Below are positions 1 to 7,768 of a DNA stretch of 64,000 nt, piece after piece (position 1 is the stretch's first letter; every line of letters starts with the position of its first letter). The stretch is from positions 62,001-126,000 of the forward strand of contig JACPOS010000009.1 of NCBI GenBank assembly GCA_016191395.1, given 5' to 3'. Below the pieces are notes generated by a model. It worked only from the letters and a program-made list of their open reading frames with translations. It ran no database searches and was not told where the DNA came from. The DNA is from Chloroflexota bacterium. Lineage in GTDB: Bacteria > Chloroflexota > Limnocylindria > Limnocylindrales > CSP1-4. The translations under genes and the position numbers were made by a program.

Positions 1-438
1 GCGGATTGCGCCCGAAGGGTCACCCACCGTTGGCCACGACGCGCGGAACTCGGCGATGAAGTCGCGGGCGGGCGCGGTTGGGTCGAACATGAGCCCGCCG
101 ACGATCGCGAGGCCCGTGCCCGCATGCTTCACGAGCTTGGCGTTGAACAGCGGGACCTCGTCGCGGCACGGGACGCAGCTGGGCCCCCGGAAGTTGGCCA
201 GGACCGGCCGCCCACGCAGCGAGGCGAGATCGAACGGCGCGCCGTCCAGGGTGGTGCCGATGACCGTGGGTGCAGGCTGGCCGCGGGCGATCGCGCCCGC
301 TGGCGATCCGGAGGCTCCCGGCCCGTTGAGCTGCTGCCGGAACAGCACCAGGCCGAGCGTCGCCGCGACGGCCGCAACGAGCCCGAGGAGGATGAGCCGG
401 CGCTGGCGGTTGAGCTGGAGCGCCGTCGCCGGCCTGCC
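1..438 (-). CDS. TlpA/ResA-like membrane-anchored thioredoxin-fold protein (partial)
   Basis: The frame runs off the left edge, so the C-terminus is missing. It reads as a basic N-terminus, one hydrophobic anchor (RRLILLGLVAAVAATLGLVLF), a linker, then a TlpA-like domain with 'APTVIGTTLDG' and 'LASLRGRPVLANF', followed by the CVPC redox pair. Such proteins act outside the membrane as thiol reductants, for example delivering copper or reducing cysteines during oxidase assembly, which fits its place at the 3' end of the cox operon. No ATG, GTG or TTG exists in this frame between its upstream stop near 604 and the anchor; the only candidate is a GTG at 348, inside the anchor. The start is therefore unresolved. 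The function is inferred from the motif and context. Confidence 0.72.
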
Positions 439-1523
439 TACTTGACCGTGAGCGTCCCGGTCATCCCCGCGATCGGATGGATCGAGCAGATGAACGTGTA
501 TGTGCCGGCCTTCAGGGCGTTGCCCTGGTAGGCCGTGGCCTTGCCGCCCGACGTTGGTGGCTGGCCCTGGATCTTCGTCCCGCTGGTCGACCGGATCTCG
601 ATGTCATGCGGGGTCGTCGCAGGATCCTGGTTCTCGAGGTAGAGCGTGAACGGCTTGTCCGCCGCCACCTCGAGGGTCTTCACGTCGAACGCAATGCCCT
701 TCGCCACGACCGGGAGGGCGCCGGCCGGGATCGGGGGGCCACCGGAGGGCGCCGCGGAGGCGCCCGGTGTGCCGCCCGAGGCCGGGGAGGCCGGCGGGAA
801 CACGCCCATCTGGTTGAGCCCGATGAGGACGAACAGCACGGCGAACACCTGGAGGGTGCGGGTGGGCAGCCGCCGCGCCGGGATGTTCTCGAGGTGGCCC
901 GTCCTGTCCGCCTCCACCGTCTTGCGGTACTCGGCGGTGGCGTCGATCAGCCAGCCGATCAGCGTGTAGACGAGAAAGACGATCGCGAGGATCAGCACCC
1001 AGCCACCGACGACGAGGCCGCCGAGCAGCGCCGCGGACCCGAGCGCGCCGAGCAGCGGCCGGATCGACGGGCCGGGCATGTGCACGCCAGGCGGCGGTCC
1101 CTCGTGGATGACCGCCGGCAGCCGCTGCGTGGATTCGAGGTGGTCGTAGTCGCGAAGGGCCTCCCGCCCCCACGCGAGCATCGTCACCACGAGCACGGCG
1201 ACGCCGACCCAGAGCCACACCCCACCGAGGACGAGCCCGAGGAACAGGGCGCCTGCCCCCGACGCAACGAGGATGGGGGCGGACGAACCGCCCGGCATGT
1301 GGACGTTCGCTGGCGTGACGGGCTGGACGCGCGCCGGCGCCCGACGATTGGGTCCCACGGTCGCGAACTTGCGGACCGTGAACGCGAACCACGCGATGAA
1401 CAGCAGCGCCAGACCGATCGGGATGAGCAGGATCAGCGCGCGCCAGTCCGGCGTGATGAAGATCGCGGCGACCCCCAGGAGGGTGTCGACGATGGTCTGC
1501 GGAGAGGGAGACGGGGAGGGCAC
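438..1523 (-). CDS. Oxidase-associated membrane protein with C-terminal cupredoxin domain
   Basis: This 361-residue protein starts at GTG. It has about six hydrophobic segments: one near residues 25-50, two hairpins in the middle, each preceded by an HMPG motif (VHMPGGSS and VHMPGPSIRP) resembling the short subunit IV proteins of bacterial aa3 oxidases, and one near 235-255. The last 100 residues form a type-1 copper domain with ligands His306, Cys346, His349 and Met354 (CSIHPIAGM). The duplicated HMPG hairpin suggests an internal duplication. It lies 16 bp after the small subunit IV gene and is probably co-transcribed with the oxidase. It may be an accessory subunit or copper-carrying electron donor; that role is inferred. 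Confidence 0.75.
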   Translation of the reverse strand: MPSPSPSPQTIVDTLLGVAAIFITPDWRALILLIPIGLALLFIAWFAFTVRKFATVGPNRRAPARVQPVTPANVHMPGGSSAPILVASGAGALFLGLVLGGVWLWVGVAVLVVTMLAWGREALRDYDHLESTQRLPAVIHEGPPPGVHMPGPSIRPLLGALGSAALLGGLVVGGWVLILAIVFLVYTLIGWLIDATAEYRKTVEADRTGHLENIPARRLPTRTLQVFAVLFVLIGLNQMGVFPPASPASGGTPGASAAPSGGPPIPAGALPVVAKGIAFDVKTLEVAADKPFTLYLENQDPATTPHDIEIRSTSGTKIQGQPPTSGGKATAYQGNALKAGTYTFICSIHPIAGMTGTLTVK

Positions 1524-1539
1524 GCTGGCGCCGGGCGCG

Positions 1540-1722
1540 CTACTCGTGCCCGGTGTCGAGGACCGCGACCATGATCGCCATGGCCGCGCCGAGCGCGATC
1601 AGCATGGTCACGCCGGCCCATTCGATCTTGTAGTTGAAGACCGGCGCGAGCGCGCCGTAGGCGATGCCCAGGACCACGCATGCAATGCCGATGAGGATCG
1701 AGTTCCGGCCGAAACGAAACAT
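1540..1722 (-). CDS. Small cytochrome c oxidase subunit IV-like membrane protein
   Basis: A 60-residue protein with two hydrophobic stretches, IGIACVVLGIAYGALAP and VTMLIALGAAMAIMVAVL, separated by a short polar loop (FNYKIEW). Size, topology and position directly after subunit III match the small subunit IV of bacterial aa3 oxidases (CtaF/COX4 types), which stabilise the complex without redox centres. A GAGGG ribosome site precedes the ATG, 14 bp after the coxC stop. Too short and divergent for certain family assignment, but the operon position is persuasive. Confidence 0.68.
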   Translation of the reverse strand: MFRFGRNSILIGIACVVLGIAYGALAPVFNYKIEWAGVTMLIALGAAMAIMVAVLDTGHE

Positions 1723-1736
1723 CAGTCGATCCCTCG

Positions 1737-2372
1737 CTACAGCAGGTAGAGGATCGAGAAGAGCAGGATCCACACGATGTCGACGAAGTGCCAGTACAGC
1801 GACACGGCCTCGACCGCGTCGTGGTGCTTCGCGGAGAACTGGCCGGCCATGCCGCGGTACAGGATCACGCCGAGCATCAGCACGCCACCGAAGACGTGGG
1901 CGCCGTGGAACCCGGTGAGCGTGAAGTAGGTGGTCCCGAATGGCCCGGAGCCCAGGGTCATGCCCTCGGAGAACAGGATCGTGTAGTCGTAGACCTGCAT
2001 GACCAGGAAGATGATCCCCAGGACGAACGTGATCGAGATGTTCCGGACGAAGCCCTTGCGGTCCCCGCGCCGGATGGACCACACCGCGAACTGGCAGGTG
2101 AACGAGCTCGCGATCAGGATGATCGTCGCGATGATGATCGGACCCAGCGGGTCCAGGATGTCCTTGAACACGTCCGGCGGCCACGGGGCGTTGGCGGCAC
2201 GGGTCGAGAAGTAGGCGGCGAAGAGGCCGGAGAAGAACATCACCTCGGAGGTGATGAACAGGAGCATCCCGAGGATCGGGTTGCTGATCCCTCGCTGGGC
2301 GTGGCCCGAGGCAGGGGCGTGTCCCTCGCCGTGGCCCGCCGATGCGGTCAACGCAGGTGCCTCGGCGGTCAC
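1737..2372 (-). CDS. coxC: Cytochrome c oxidase subunit III
   Basis: A 211-residue protein of the heme-copper oxidase subunit III family, with five transmembrane segments rather than seven, as in many bacterial forms. After a His/Ala-rich N-terminus it shows LGMLLFITSEVMFFSGLFAAY, a typical first helix with the conserved Glu, and later FTLTGFHGAHVFGGVLMLG and SLYWHFVDIVWILLFSILYLL, the hallmark C-terminal helices. It supports stability and proton uptake of the aa3 complex. Its ATG overlaps the coxA stop by 4 bp (ATGA), so translation is probably coupled. Confidence 0.95.
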   Translation of the reverse strand: MTAEAPALTASAGHGEGHAPASGHAQRGISNPILGMLLFITSEVMFFSGLFAAYFSTRAANAPWPPDVFKDILDPLGPIIIATIILIASSFTCQFAVWSIRRGDRKGFVRNISITFVLGIIFLVMQVYDYTILFSEGMTLGSGPFGTTYFTLTGFHGAHVFGGVLMLGVILYRGMAGQFSAKHHDAVEAVSLYWHFVDIVWILLFSILYLL

Positions 2373-4048
2373 GAGGCCTCCCCGTGCCCGCCGGCGGCAA
2401 TGGCGGCGTGCCCATGCCCCGCGTTCAGCCCGTGGCGGGCGTCGAACACCGGCCGCTCGGAGCGGATGTCAGGCAGTCGGTCGAAGTTGTAGGCCGGCGG
2501 GGGCGACGAGGTCGCCCACTCGAGCGTGTTGCCCTCCCACGGATCGTCGCCCGCGATCTTGCCGTTGCGCAGCGAGACGAACACGTTCCAGATGAACGGC
2601 AGCATGGAGACCGCGATCATGAACCCGCCGATCGTGGCCAGAAGGTTCCAGTCGTTCCAGCCCGCATCGCTCGCGTAGTCGGCGATGCGCCGGGGCATGC
2701 CCTTGATGCCCAGCATGTGCATCGGGAAGAACGTCAGGTTGAAGCCGATGAACATGATCACGAAGTGGACCTTGCCGAGGCTCTCGCTGAGCATCCGGCC
2801 GGTCATCTTCGGGAACCAGTAGTAGATCCCGGCGAAGACCCCGAACACCGAGCCGCCGAAGAGCACGTAGTGCAGGTGCGCCACGACCCAGTACGTGTCC
2901 TGGAGGGCGAAGTCGATCGGGACGGACGCGCTGAACGCACCATTGATCCCGCCGATCAGGAACATGGTCAGGAAGCCGATGGCGAAGATCAGCGGCGTGG
3001 AGAACGTCAGCTGGCCCCGGAACAGGGTGAAGACCCAGTTGAACATCTTGACGCCGGTGGGCACCGCGATCAGGAACGTCATCAGGCTGAAGAACGGCAG
3101 GAACACGGCACCCGTGGTGAACATGTGGTGCGCCCAGACCGAGAAGCCGAGGGCACCGATGCCGGCCGTCGCGAAGATGAACGCCTTGTACCCGAACAGG
3201 GGCTTCCGGCTGAAGACGGGCAGCACCTCGCTGATCACGCCCATCGCGGGCAGGACCATGACGTACACCGCCGGGTGTGAATAGAACCAGAAAACGTTCT
3301 GGTACAACACCGCAGTGCCGCCCTTGTCCGGGAGGAAGAACGAGCCCCCGTAGTTGCGGTCGATGAAGAGCATGACCAGGGCGCTCGTGATGACCGGCGT
3401 GGCCATGACCACGAGGACGCTCGTCACGAGCATGGTCCAGACCATGATCGGCATCCGGAACAGGGTCAGGCCGGGCGCCCGCATCTTGAAGATCGTGACC
3501 AGGAAGTTGATCCCGCCCAGGATGGAGCTCGTCCCGATCAGGATGAGGGCAACGATCCACAGGTCCTGGCCGGGGCCGGGCGACGCGAGCGCCCCTCGCT
3601 CCGATAGGGGCGGGTAGCTCGTCCAGCCCGCGGCCGCCGCGCCACCTGGCGTCAGGAAGCCCGCGAGGAGCAGGATGCCGCCGAGCGGGAGCATCCAGAA
3701 CGACAGCGCGTTGATGCGCGGGAAGGCCATGTCCGGGGCGCCGATCATCAGCGGGACCACGTAGTTCCCGAGCCCCGCGAGCATCGGGATGATGAACAGG
3801 AAGATCATCACCGTCGCGTGGATCGAGAACGCCTCGTTGTACACGTGCTCGTTGGTGAACAGCTGGATGCCCGGCGCCGCGAGCTCCGTCCGGACCAGCA
3901 GCGCGAAGATGCCGCCGATCAGGAAGAAGACGAACGAGTTGATCAGGTACATGATCCCGATCTTCTTGTGATCGGTCGTCGTGAGCCACTCGTACAGCCC
4001 GCCGCGGTAGGCGGGGACGGCAGCGGGGCTCAGGGCGTGCGTCGCCAT
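2369..4048 (-). CDS. coxA: Cytochrome c oxidase subunit I, A2 (YS) type
   Basis: The 559-residue catalytic subunit reduces oxygen to water while pumping protons. Heme a ligands are His77 (SIHATV) and His393, heme a3 ligand His391 (HLHYVLFGG); CuB ligands are His258, His307 and His308 (WAHHMF), with the cross-linked Tyr262 (HPAVY). The D-channel Glu of the usual HPEVY motif is replaced by Ala, but a Tyr-Ser pair sits just before (YSHPAVY, 256-257), which defines the A2 oxidase subfamily. About twelve transmembrane helices are visible. An AAGGAG site lies between the coxB stop and this ATG. It is the second gene of the cox operon. Confidence 0.97.
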   Translation of the reverse strand: MATHALSPAAVPAYRGGLYEWLTTTDHKKIGIMYLINSFVFFLIGGIFALLVRTELAAPGIQLFTNEHVYNEAFSIHATVMIFLFIIPMLAGLGNYVVPLMIGAPDMAFPRINALSFWMLPLGGILLLAGFLTPGGAAAAGWTSYPPLSERGALASPGPGQDLWIVALILIGTSSILGGINFLVTIFKMRAPGLTLFRMPIMVWTMLVTSVLVVMATPVITSALVMLFIDRNYGGSFFLPDKGGTAVLYQNVFWFYSHPAVYVMVLPAMGVISEVLPVFSRKPLFGYKAFIFATAGIGALGFSVWAHHMFTTGAVFLPFFSLMTFLIAVPTGVKMFNWVFTLFRGQLTFSTPLIFAIGFLTMFLIGGINGAFSASVPIDFALQDTYWVVAHLHYVLFGGSVFGVFAGIYYWFPKMTGRMLSESLGKVHFVIMFIGFNLTFFPMHMLGIKGMPRRIADYASDAGWNDWNLLATIGGFMIAVSMLPFIWNVFVSLRNGKIAGDDPWEGNTLEWATSSPPPAYNFDRLPDIRSERPVFDARHGLNAGHGHAAIAAGGHGEAS

Positions 4049-4061
4049 GCTCGCTGGCTCC

Positions 4062-5183
4062 TTACTTGACCGTCAGGGTGCCGGTCATCGCGGCGACGCC
4101 GGGATGCACGGAGCAGAAGAACTGGTAGGTACCGGCAGGGAGCGCGGGATACGAGTACTGGGCGGTGGTCCCTCCGGCGATCGGGTCCTGGTTGGCGACC
4201 ACTGTGGTGCCGTCGGCGGCGCGGAGGTCGACGTCGTGCGTGATGGTCGAGGGATCATCGTTCTTGAAGGCGATCACGAACGGCGCGTTCGCCGGCACCT
4301 CCAGCGCACGGTTGTCATACGCGATGTTCTTCGCGTCGAGGGCGAGCACCGGGGCGCCGGACGGCGGCGGCACCGGCGTGGCGTTCGCGGCCTCCACGAG
4401 CTTCGCGAGCCACGCGTCGTAGTCCGCCTGGGTCATCGCGACGACCTGGAACTGCATCGCGTTGTGGCCCGTGCCGCATAGCTCCGCGCACTGGCCGCGG
4501 AACGTCTGGCCGACCTCGGCCGGATCCACGGTGAACTCGAAGTTGTTCGTCTGGCCCGGAATGACGTCGCGCTTGAACAGGAAGCGCGGGACGTACCAGG
4601 CGTGGATCACGTCGCCGCTCGAGAGCGTGACGTACACCTTCTTGCCCACCGGGACGGCCATGCCGCCGCCCTCGCCGAGCGGCTTCGTCTGCGTTGCGAC
4701 GACCTTGCCGTTGGCGTCCAGGTACTCGAATTGCCACTGGAACTGGCCGGCAAGGACATGGATCTGGACGTCGGGCTTCTGGCCGTTCGCCACGCTCGTG
4801 TAGTCGACCGAATTGAGGGTCTGCCACGAGATGGCGAACAGGTACAGCACGATGACGGTGGGGATGAGCGTCCAGAGGACCTCGACGAAGTTGTTGCCGT
4901 GCGTCTGGGGCGGCAGGTCAACGTCCGTGGGGCGCCGGCGGTACCGCAGGATGCTCCAGATGATCAGGCCCTCGACCGCCACGAAGATCGCGACGGCGAT
5001 GGCGAACACGAGGTCGTACAGCGAGGCGACCTCCTTCGCCTGGACCGTCGCCGGCTTCGGCGGGTACAGCTCGGAGCCCGCACCCGTGAAGAAGATGATC
5101 CCGACGATCGCGATCAGGAGGACGACCACGCCACCGGCGACGAGCGCTTCGGAGGCGGGGCGCTTCCTCGGACTGGTGGACAT
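4062..5183 (-). CDS. coxB: Cytochrome c oxidase subunit II with extra C-terminal cupredoxin
   Basis: A 373-residue subunit II with a signal/anchor at 13-35, a second helix near 55-80, and a third hydrophobic stretch near 105-120. The CuA domain carries all ligands: His194 (DVIHAW), Cys232, Glu234, Cys236, His240 and Met243 (CAELCGTGHNAM). The usual protein would end near residue 265. Here a linker leads to a second copper-type domain (about 278-373) with His316, Cys357, His360 and Met366, closely resembling the C-terminus of the protein at 438-1523. The extension could pass electrons from a soluble donor to CuA. First gene of the minus-strand operon; GAGGAG precedes the ATG. Confidence 0.96.
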   Translation of the reverse strand: MSTSPRKRPASEALVAGGVVVLLIAIVGIIFFTGAGSELYPPKPATVQAKEVASLYDLVFAIAVAIFVAVEGLIIWSILRYRRRPTDVDLPPQTHGNNFVEVLWTLIPTVIVLYLFAISWQTLNSVDYTSVANGQKPDVQIHVLAGQFQWQFEYLDANGKVVATQTKPLGEGGGMAVPVGKKVYVTLSSGDVIHAWYVPRFLFKRDVIPGQTNNFEFTVDPAEVGQTFRGQCAELCGTGHNAMQFQVVAMTQADYDAWLAKLVEAANATPVPPPSGAPVLALDAKNIAYDNRALEVPANAPFVIAFKNDDPSTITHDVDLRAADGTTVVANQDPIAGGTTAQYSYPALPAGTYQFFCSVHPGVAAMTGTLTVK

Positions 5184-5329
5184 GGCTCCTCGGTTGGCGT
5201 CGTGGGACCGTCGCCCCTGACCCCGGGACGAGGGCCGGCGGGCGGGAACGCGAACGGCCGACCCTCGAAGGCCAGCCGGCGGCCATCATAGCGCGGGGCC
5301 ATGGGTGCTTGCTGTGCCAACATGGCAGG

Positions 5330-6331
5330 GTGCCCCGCCGACTTGCGCTGTTCGTTCCGGCCGGCCTCGCCGCGGCGCTCGTCTGGCCTGCGCTCGTCGC
5401 GGCGCACGGATCGGTGCCGCCGGAGCCGCCCACCCTGGCGACGCTGCTCCTCGGGTGGCAGCTCGACCCGCTGATCGCGGGCGCACTCCTCCTGTCGGCG
5501 GTCGCCTGGTTCTGGCTCGTCCGCCGGGTGGGTCGGCTGCACCCCGGGCACCCGGTGCCGGTCGCGAGGACCGCCGCGTTCGTGGGCGGCGTGGCGGCGA
5601 TCGCCTTCGCGCTCCTGTCAGGCGTCGAGCGCTACGGCACCACGCTGTTCTCCGTGCACATGGTCCAGCACCTGCTGCTGATGTTCGTGGCTGCTCCGCT
5701 GCTGGTGCTTGCCGCGCCGGTGACCCAGCTGCTTCGGGCGGCCAGCCCGGGCATCCGCGGGCGCTGGCTCGTGCCGGTCCTGCACTCCACGCCCGTCGCC
5801 GCGCTGGGGCATCCCGTGGTCACGTGGCTCACCTTCACGGTCGTCCTGTGGGCCACGCACTTCTCGCCGCTGTTCGACCTCGCCCTGGAGGACCGGGGCG
5901 TCCACGATCTGGAGCACGCGCTCTACCTCGCGTCTTCGTTCCTGTTCTGGTGGCCGGCGGTCGCCGCGGACCCGGCACGGCGCCGGATGCCGTACCCGGG
6001 CCGGGCCGGGTACTTCCTCCTCCAGCTGCCGGCGAACTCGTTCCTGGGAATGGCGATCCTGTTCGCCGCCACCCCGCTGTACCCGCATTACCTGTCGCTT
6101 GGCAGCCCGTACGGCATCACTGTGCTGGCGGACCAGGAGCTGGCGGGCGGGCTGATGTGGCTCGCCGGCGACGTCGTGCTCATCCCTGCGATCCTCGCGG
6201 TGGTGGCTGCGTGGATGCGCCACGAGGAGCGGGACGCGCCGGCGGCCGAGCGTCGCGCAGAGGCGCAGCGCGCCGCGATCCGCGAGCGCGCGGACGAGCT
6301 TGCCCGGTCGCGACGGGATCACCGGGCCTAG
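5330..6331 (+). CDS. ctaG: Cytochrome c oxidase assembly protein CtaG-like (copper delivery)
   Basis: A membrane protein of the caa3_CtaG family, which helps insert copper into heme-copper oxidases. It shows a signal-like N-terminus (RLALFVPAGLAAALVWPALV), about seven helices, and the family signature HMVQHLLLMFVAAPLLVLAAP, with further His residues at HPVVTWLTF and HALYLASSF. GTG at 5330 gives 333 residues; an in-frame TTG at 5309 would add seven. It is transcribed away from coxB across a gap of about 145 bp that should hold both promoters. Its stop codon lies in the first copy of a 38-bp tandem repeat, so the last residues (RRDHRA) are shaped by the repeat. Confidence 0.88.
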   Translation: MPRRLALFVPAGLAAALVWPALVAAHGSVPPEPPTLATLLLGWQLDPLIAGALLLSAVAWFWLVRRVGRLHPGHPVPVARTAAFVGGVAAIAFALLSGVERYGTTLFSVHMVQHLLLMFVAAPLLVLAAPVTQLLRAASPGIRGRWLVPVLHSTPVAALGHPVVTWLTFTVVLWATHFSPLFDLALEDRGVHDLEHALYLASSFLFWWPAVAADPARRRMPYPGRAGYFLLQLPANSFLGMAILFAATPLYPHYLSLGSPYGITVLADQELAGGLMWLAGDVVLIPAILAVVAAWMRHEERDAPAAERRAEAQRAAIRERADELARSRRDHRA

Positions 6332-6390
6332 GTGGCCTGGGTCGGTCCCGCGGGGATCACCGGGCCTAGGTGTCCTGGGTCGGTCCCGCG
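6315..6390. repeat. 38-bp tandem duplication at the convergent ends of ctaG and ilvA
   Basis: Two adjacent 38-bp copies (6315-6352 and 6353-6390) differ at one base, followed by a partial third copy (gggatc). Each copy contains GGGCCTAGGT, whose TAG is the ctaG stop in copy 1 and, read on the other strand, the ilvA stop in copy 2. The two genes converge with 34 bp between stops. A recent slip duplication is the simplest reading. Confidence 0.85.
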
Positions 6391-7421
6391 GGGATCGGCG
6401 ACTGCAGGAGCGCGAGATACCGCTCCGGGTCCACGTTGCCGCCGCTCACGACCGCGACGACCGTGCCCGTCAGCCCCACGATCCCGGCCTCGCGGGCACG
6501 GAACCATGCTGCCGCTGGGGCCAGGGCGCCGGACGGCTCGGCGACGAGCCGCGTCTCCTCGGCGATGAGGCGCACGGCGGCGGCGATCTCCGCCTCCGGC
6601 ACGGTCACGATGTCGTCCAGCAGGCGCGAGAGGTGGACGAACGGTCGCCGGCCGATGGCCTGGGAGCGCACGCCGTCCGCGATGGTGCTGCCGGTCCGGC
6701 TCGCGTCCCAGCGTACGATCCGACCCTCGCGCAGCGATTGCTTCGCGTCCGCGGCGACCTCCGGCTCAACGCCCAGGATCCGCGCATGCGGGTGGAGCGC
6801 CCGGATCGCCACGGCCACGCCGCTGGACAGGCCGCCACCGCCGATCGGGACGAGCACCGCGCCGAGATCCGGCACGTCCTCGGCGATCTCCAGGCCAACC
6901 GTGCCCTGCCCGGCGATGACCCGGTCGTCGTCGTACGGGGGAACAAAGACGAGGCCGCGCTCCGATCGAAGCTCCTCCGCCTTCGCCTCGCGCTCGCTGC
7001 TCGCAGGGCCCACGGTGATGATCTCCGCGCCGTCCGCCTCCACTCGGCCGCGCTTCACCGCGGGCGCATTTGACGGCATCACGATGACCGCATGGGTGCC
7101 GAGCTGTCGCGCAGCTCGTGCGACACCCTGGGCGTGGTTGCCGGACGAGTGCGTGACCACGCCTCGCGCGCGCTCCTCGGGGGTCAGCGAGGCGATCGTG
7201 TGATAGGCGCCCCGGATCTTGAACGCCCCGATGGGCTGGAGGGATTCGGCCTTCAGCAGCACGCGGGGGCCGCCGCTGCCTGCCGTGCCGAATGCGAGGA
7301 GCGGCGTGCGAATGGCCACTCCCGCGAGATTCGCCGCGGCCCTGCGAATGTCCTCGATCGAGACCAGGCGCTCCTCCACGGCCGCAGCCGCCCCGTGCGT
7401 TTCTGCGAGGGCCTCGCTCAT
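6366..7421 (-). CDS. ilvA: PLP-dependent threonine/serine dehydratase
   Basis: A 351-residue fold-type II PLP enzyme that deaminates threonine (to 2-oxobutyrate) or serine. The Schiff-base lysine sits in IGAFKIRGAYH, the substrate loop is SSGNHAQGVA, and the phosphate-binding loop is GGGGLSSG. There is no C-terminal ACT domain, so it resembles catabolic TdcB or serine racemase-like members more than allosteric biosynthetic IlvA. The ATG chosen overlaps the stop of the DksA/TraR-type gene by 4 bp; a longer upstream frame would run inside that gene. The downstream end lies in the 38-bp repeat. Confidence 0.88.
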   Translation of the reverse strand: MSEALAETHGAAAAVEERLVSIEDIRRAAANLAGVAIRTPLLAFGTAGSGGPRVLLKAESLQPIGAFKIRGAYHTIASLTPEERARGVVTHSSGNHAQGVARAARQLGTHAVIVMPSNAPAVKRGRVEADGAEIITVGPASSEREAKAEELRSERGLVFVPPYDDDRVIAGQGTVGLEIAEDVPDLGAVLVPIGGGGLSSGVAVAIRALHPHARILGVEPEVAADAKQSLREGRIVRWDASRTGSTIADGVRSQAIGRRPFVHLSRLLDDIVTVPEAEIAAAVRLIAEETRLVAEPSGALAPAAAWFRAREAGIVGLTGTVVAVVSGGNVDPERYLALLQSPIPAGPTQDT

Positions 7422-7762
7422 CGGCCGGCCTTGCGCGCGCAGTCGATGCACGTCGGCGCCCACGGGATCGCCTCCAGGCGCTCCGGCGCGATCGACTTGC
7501 CGCAGCTCACGCACGTGCCGTAGGTGCCGTCGTCGAGCGCCCGCAGGGCCGCCTCGACACGGCCCAGCTCCGTCCGCGAGCGCTCACGGAGCGCGAGGTC
7601 CCGCTGCTGCTCGAACACCTGGCTCGCCGCCGCAGCCTGCGAGCCGTAGGTCATCTGGCCCGGATTCTCGATCGGCTCGCCCAATTCCTCGAGAAGCCGA
7701 CGGCGCTCGGCGACCAGGCGGGCGCGGGCGGCTGCGCGATCGATCTCGCCGGGGACCATCAC
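7418..7762 (-). CDS. DksA/TraR-type C4 zinc-finger protein
   Basis: A 114-residue protein: a long helical region rich in Arg, Glu and Ala (about 8-80), then a C4 zinc finger CVSCGKSI...CIDCARK at the C-terminus. Members of this family bind RNA polymerase through its secondary channel or act as general regulators; Chloroflexota and actinobacterial forms are often uncharacterised. It lies between potC and the dehydratase, 6 bp from potC, in the same transcription unit. Whether it controls amino-acid or polyamine genes is unknown. Confidence 0.85.
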   Translation of the reverse strand: MMVPGEIDRAAARARLVAERRRLLEELGEPIENPGQMTYGSQAAAASQVFEQQRDLALRERSRTELGRVEAALRALDDGTYGTCVSCGKSIAPERLEAIPWAPTCIDCARKAGR

Positions 7763-7768
7763 GCGATC

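Noticed and set aside
124..531. Plus-strand open frames over the TlpA-like and cupredoxin genes
   Set aside because: Arg/Ala/Gly-rich translations without domains; the minus strand codes for recognisable proteins there.
477..1574. Long plus-strand frame of 365 codons
   Set aside because: Its translation is Arg/Asp/Glu low complexity typical of antisense frames in GC-rich DNA, opposite a clear membrane-cupredoxin gene.
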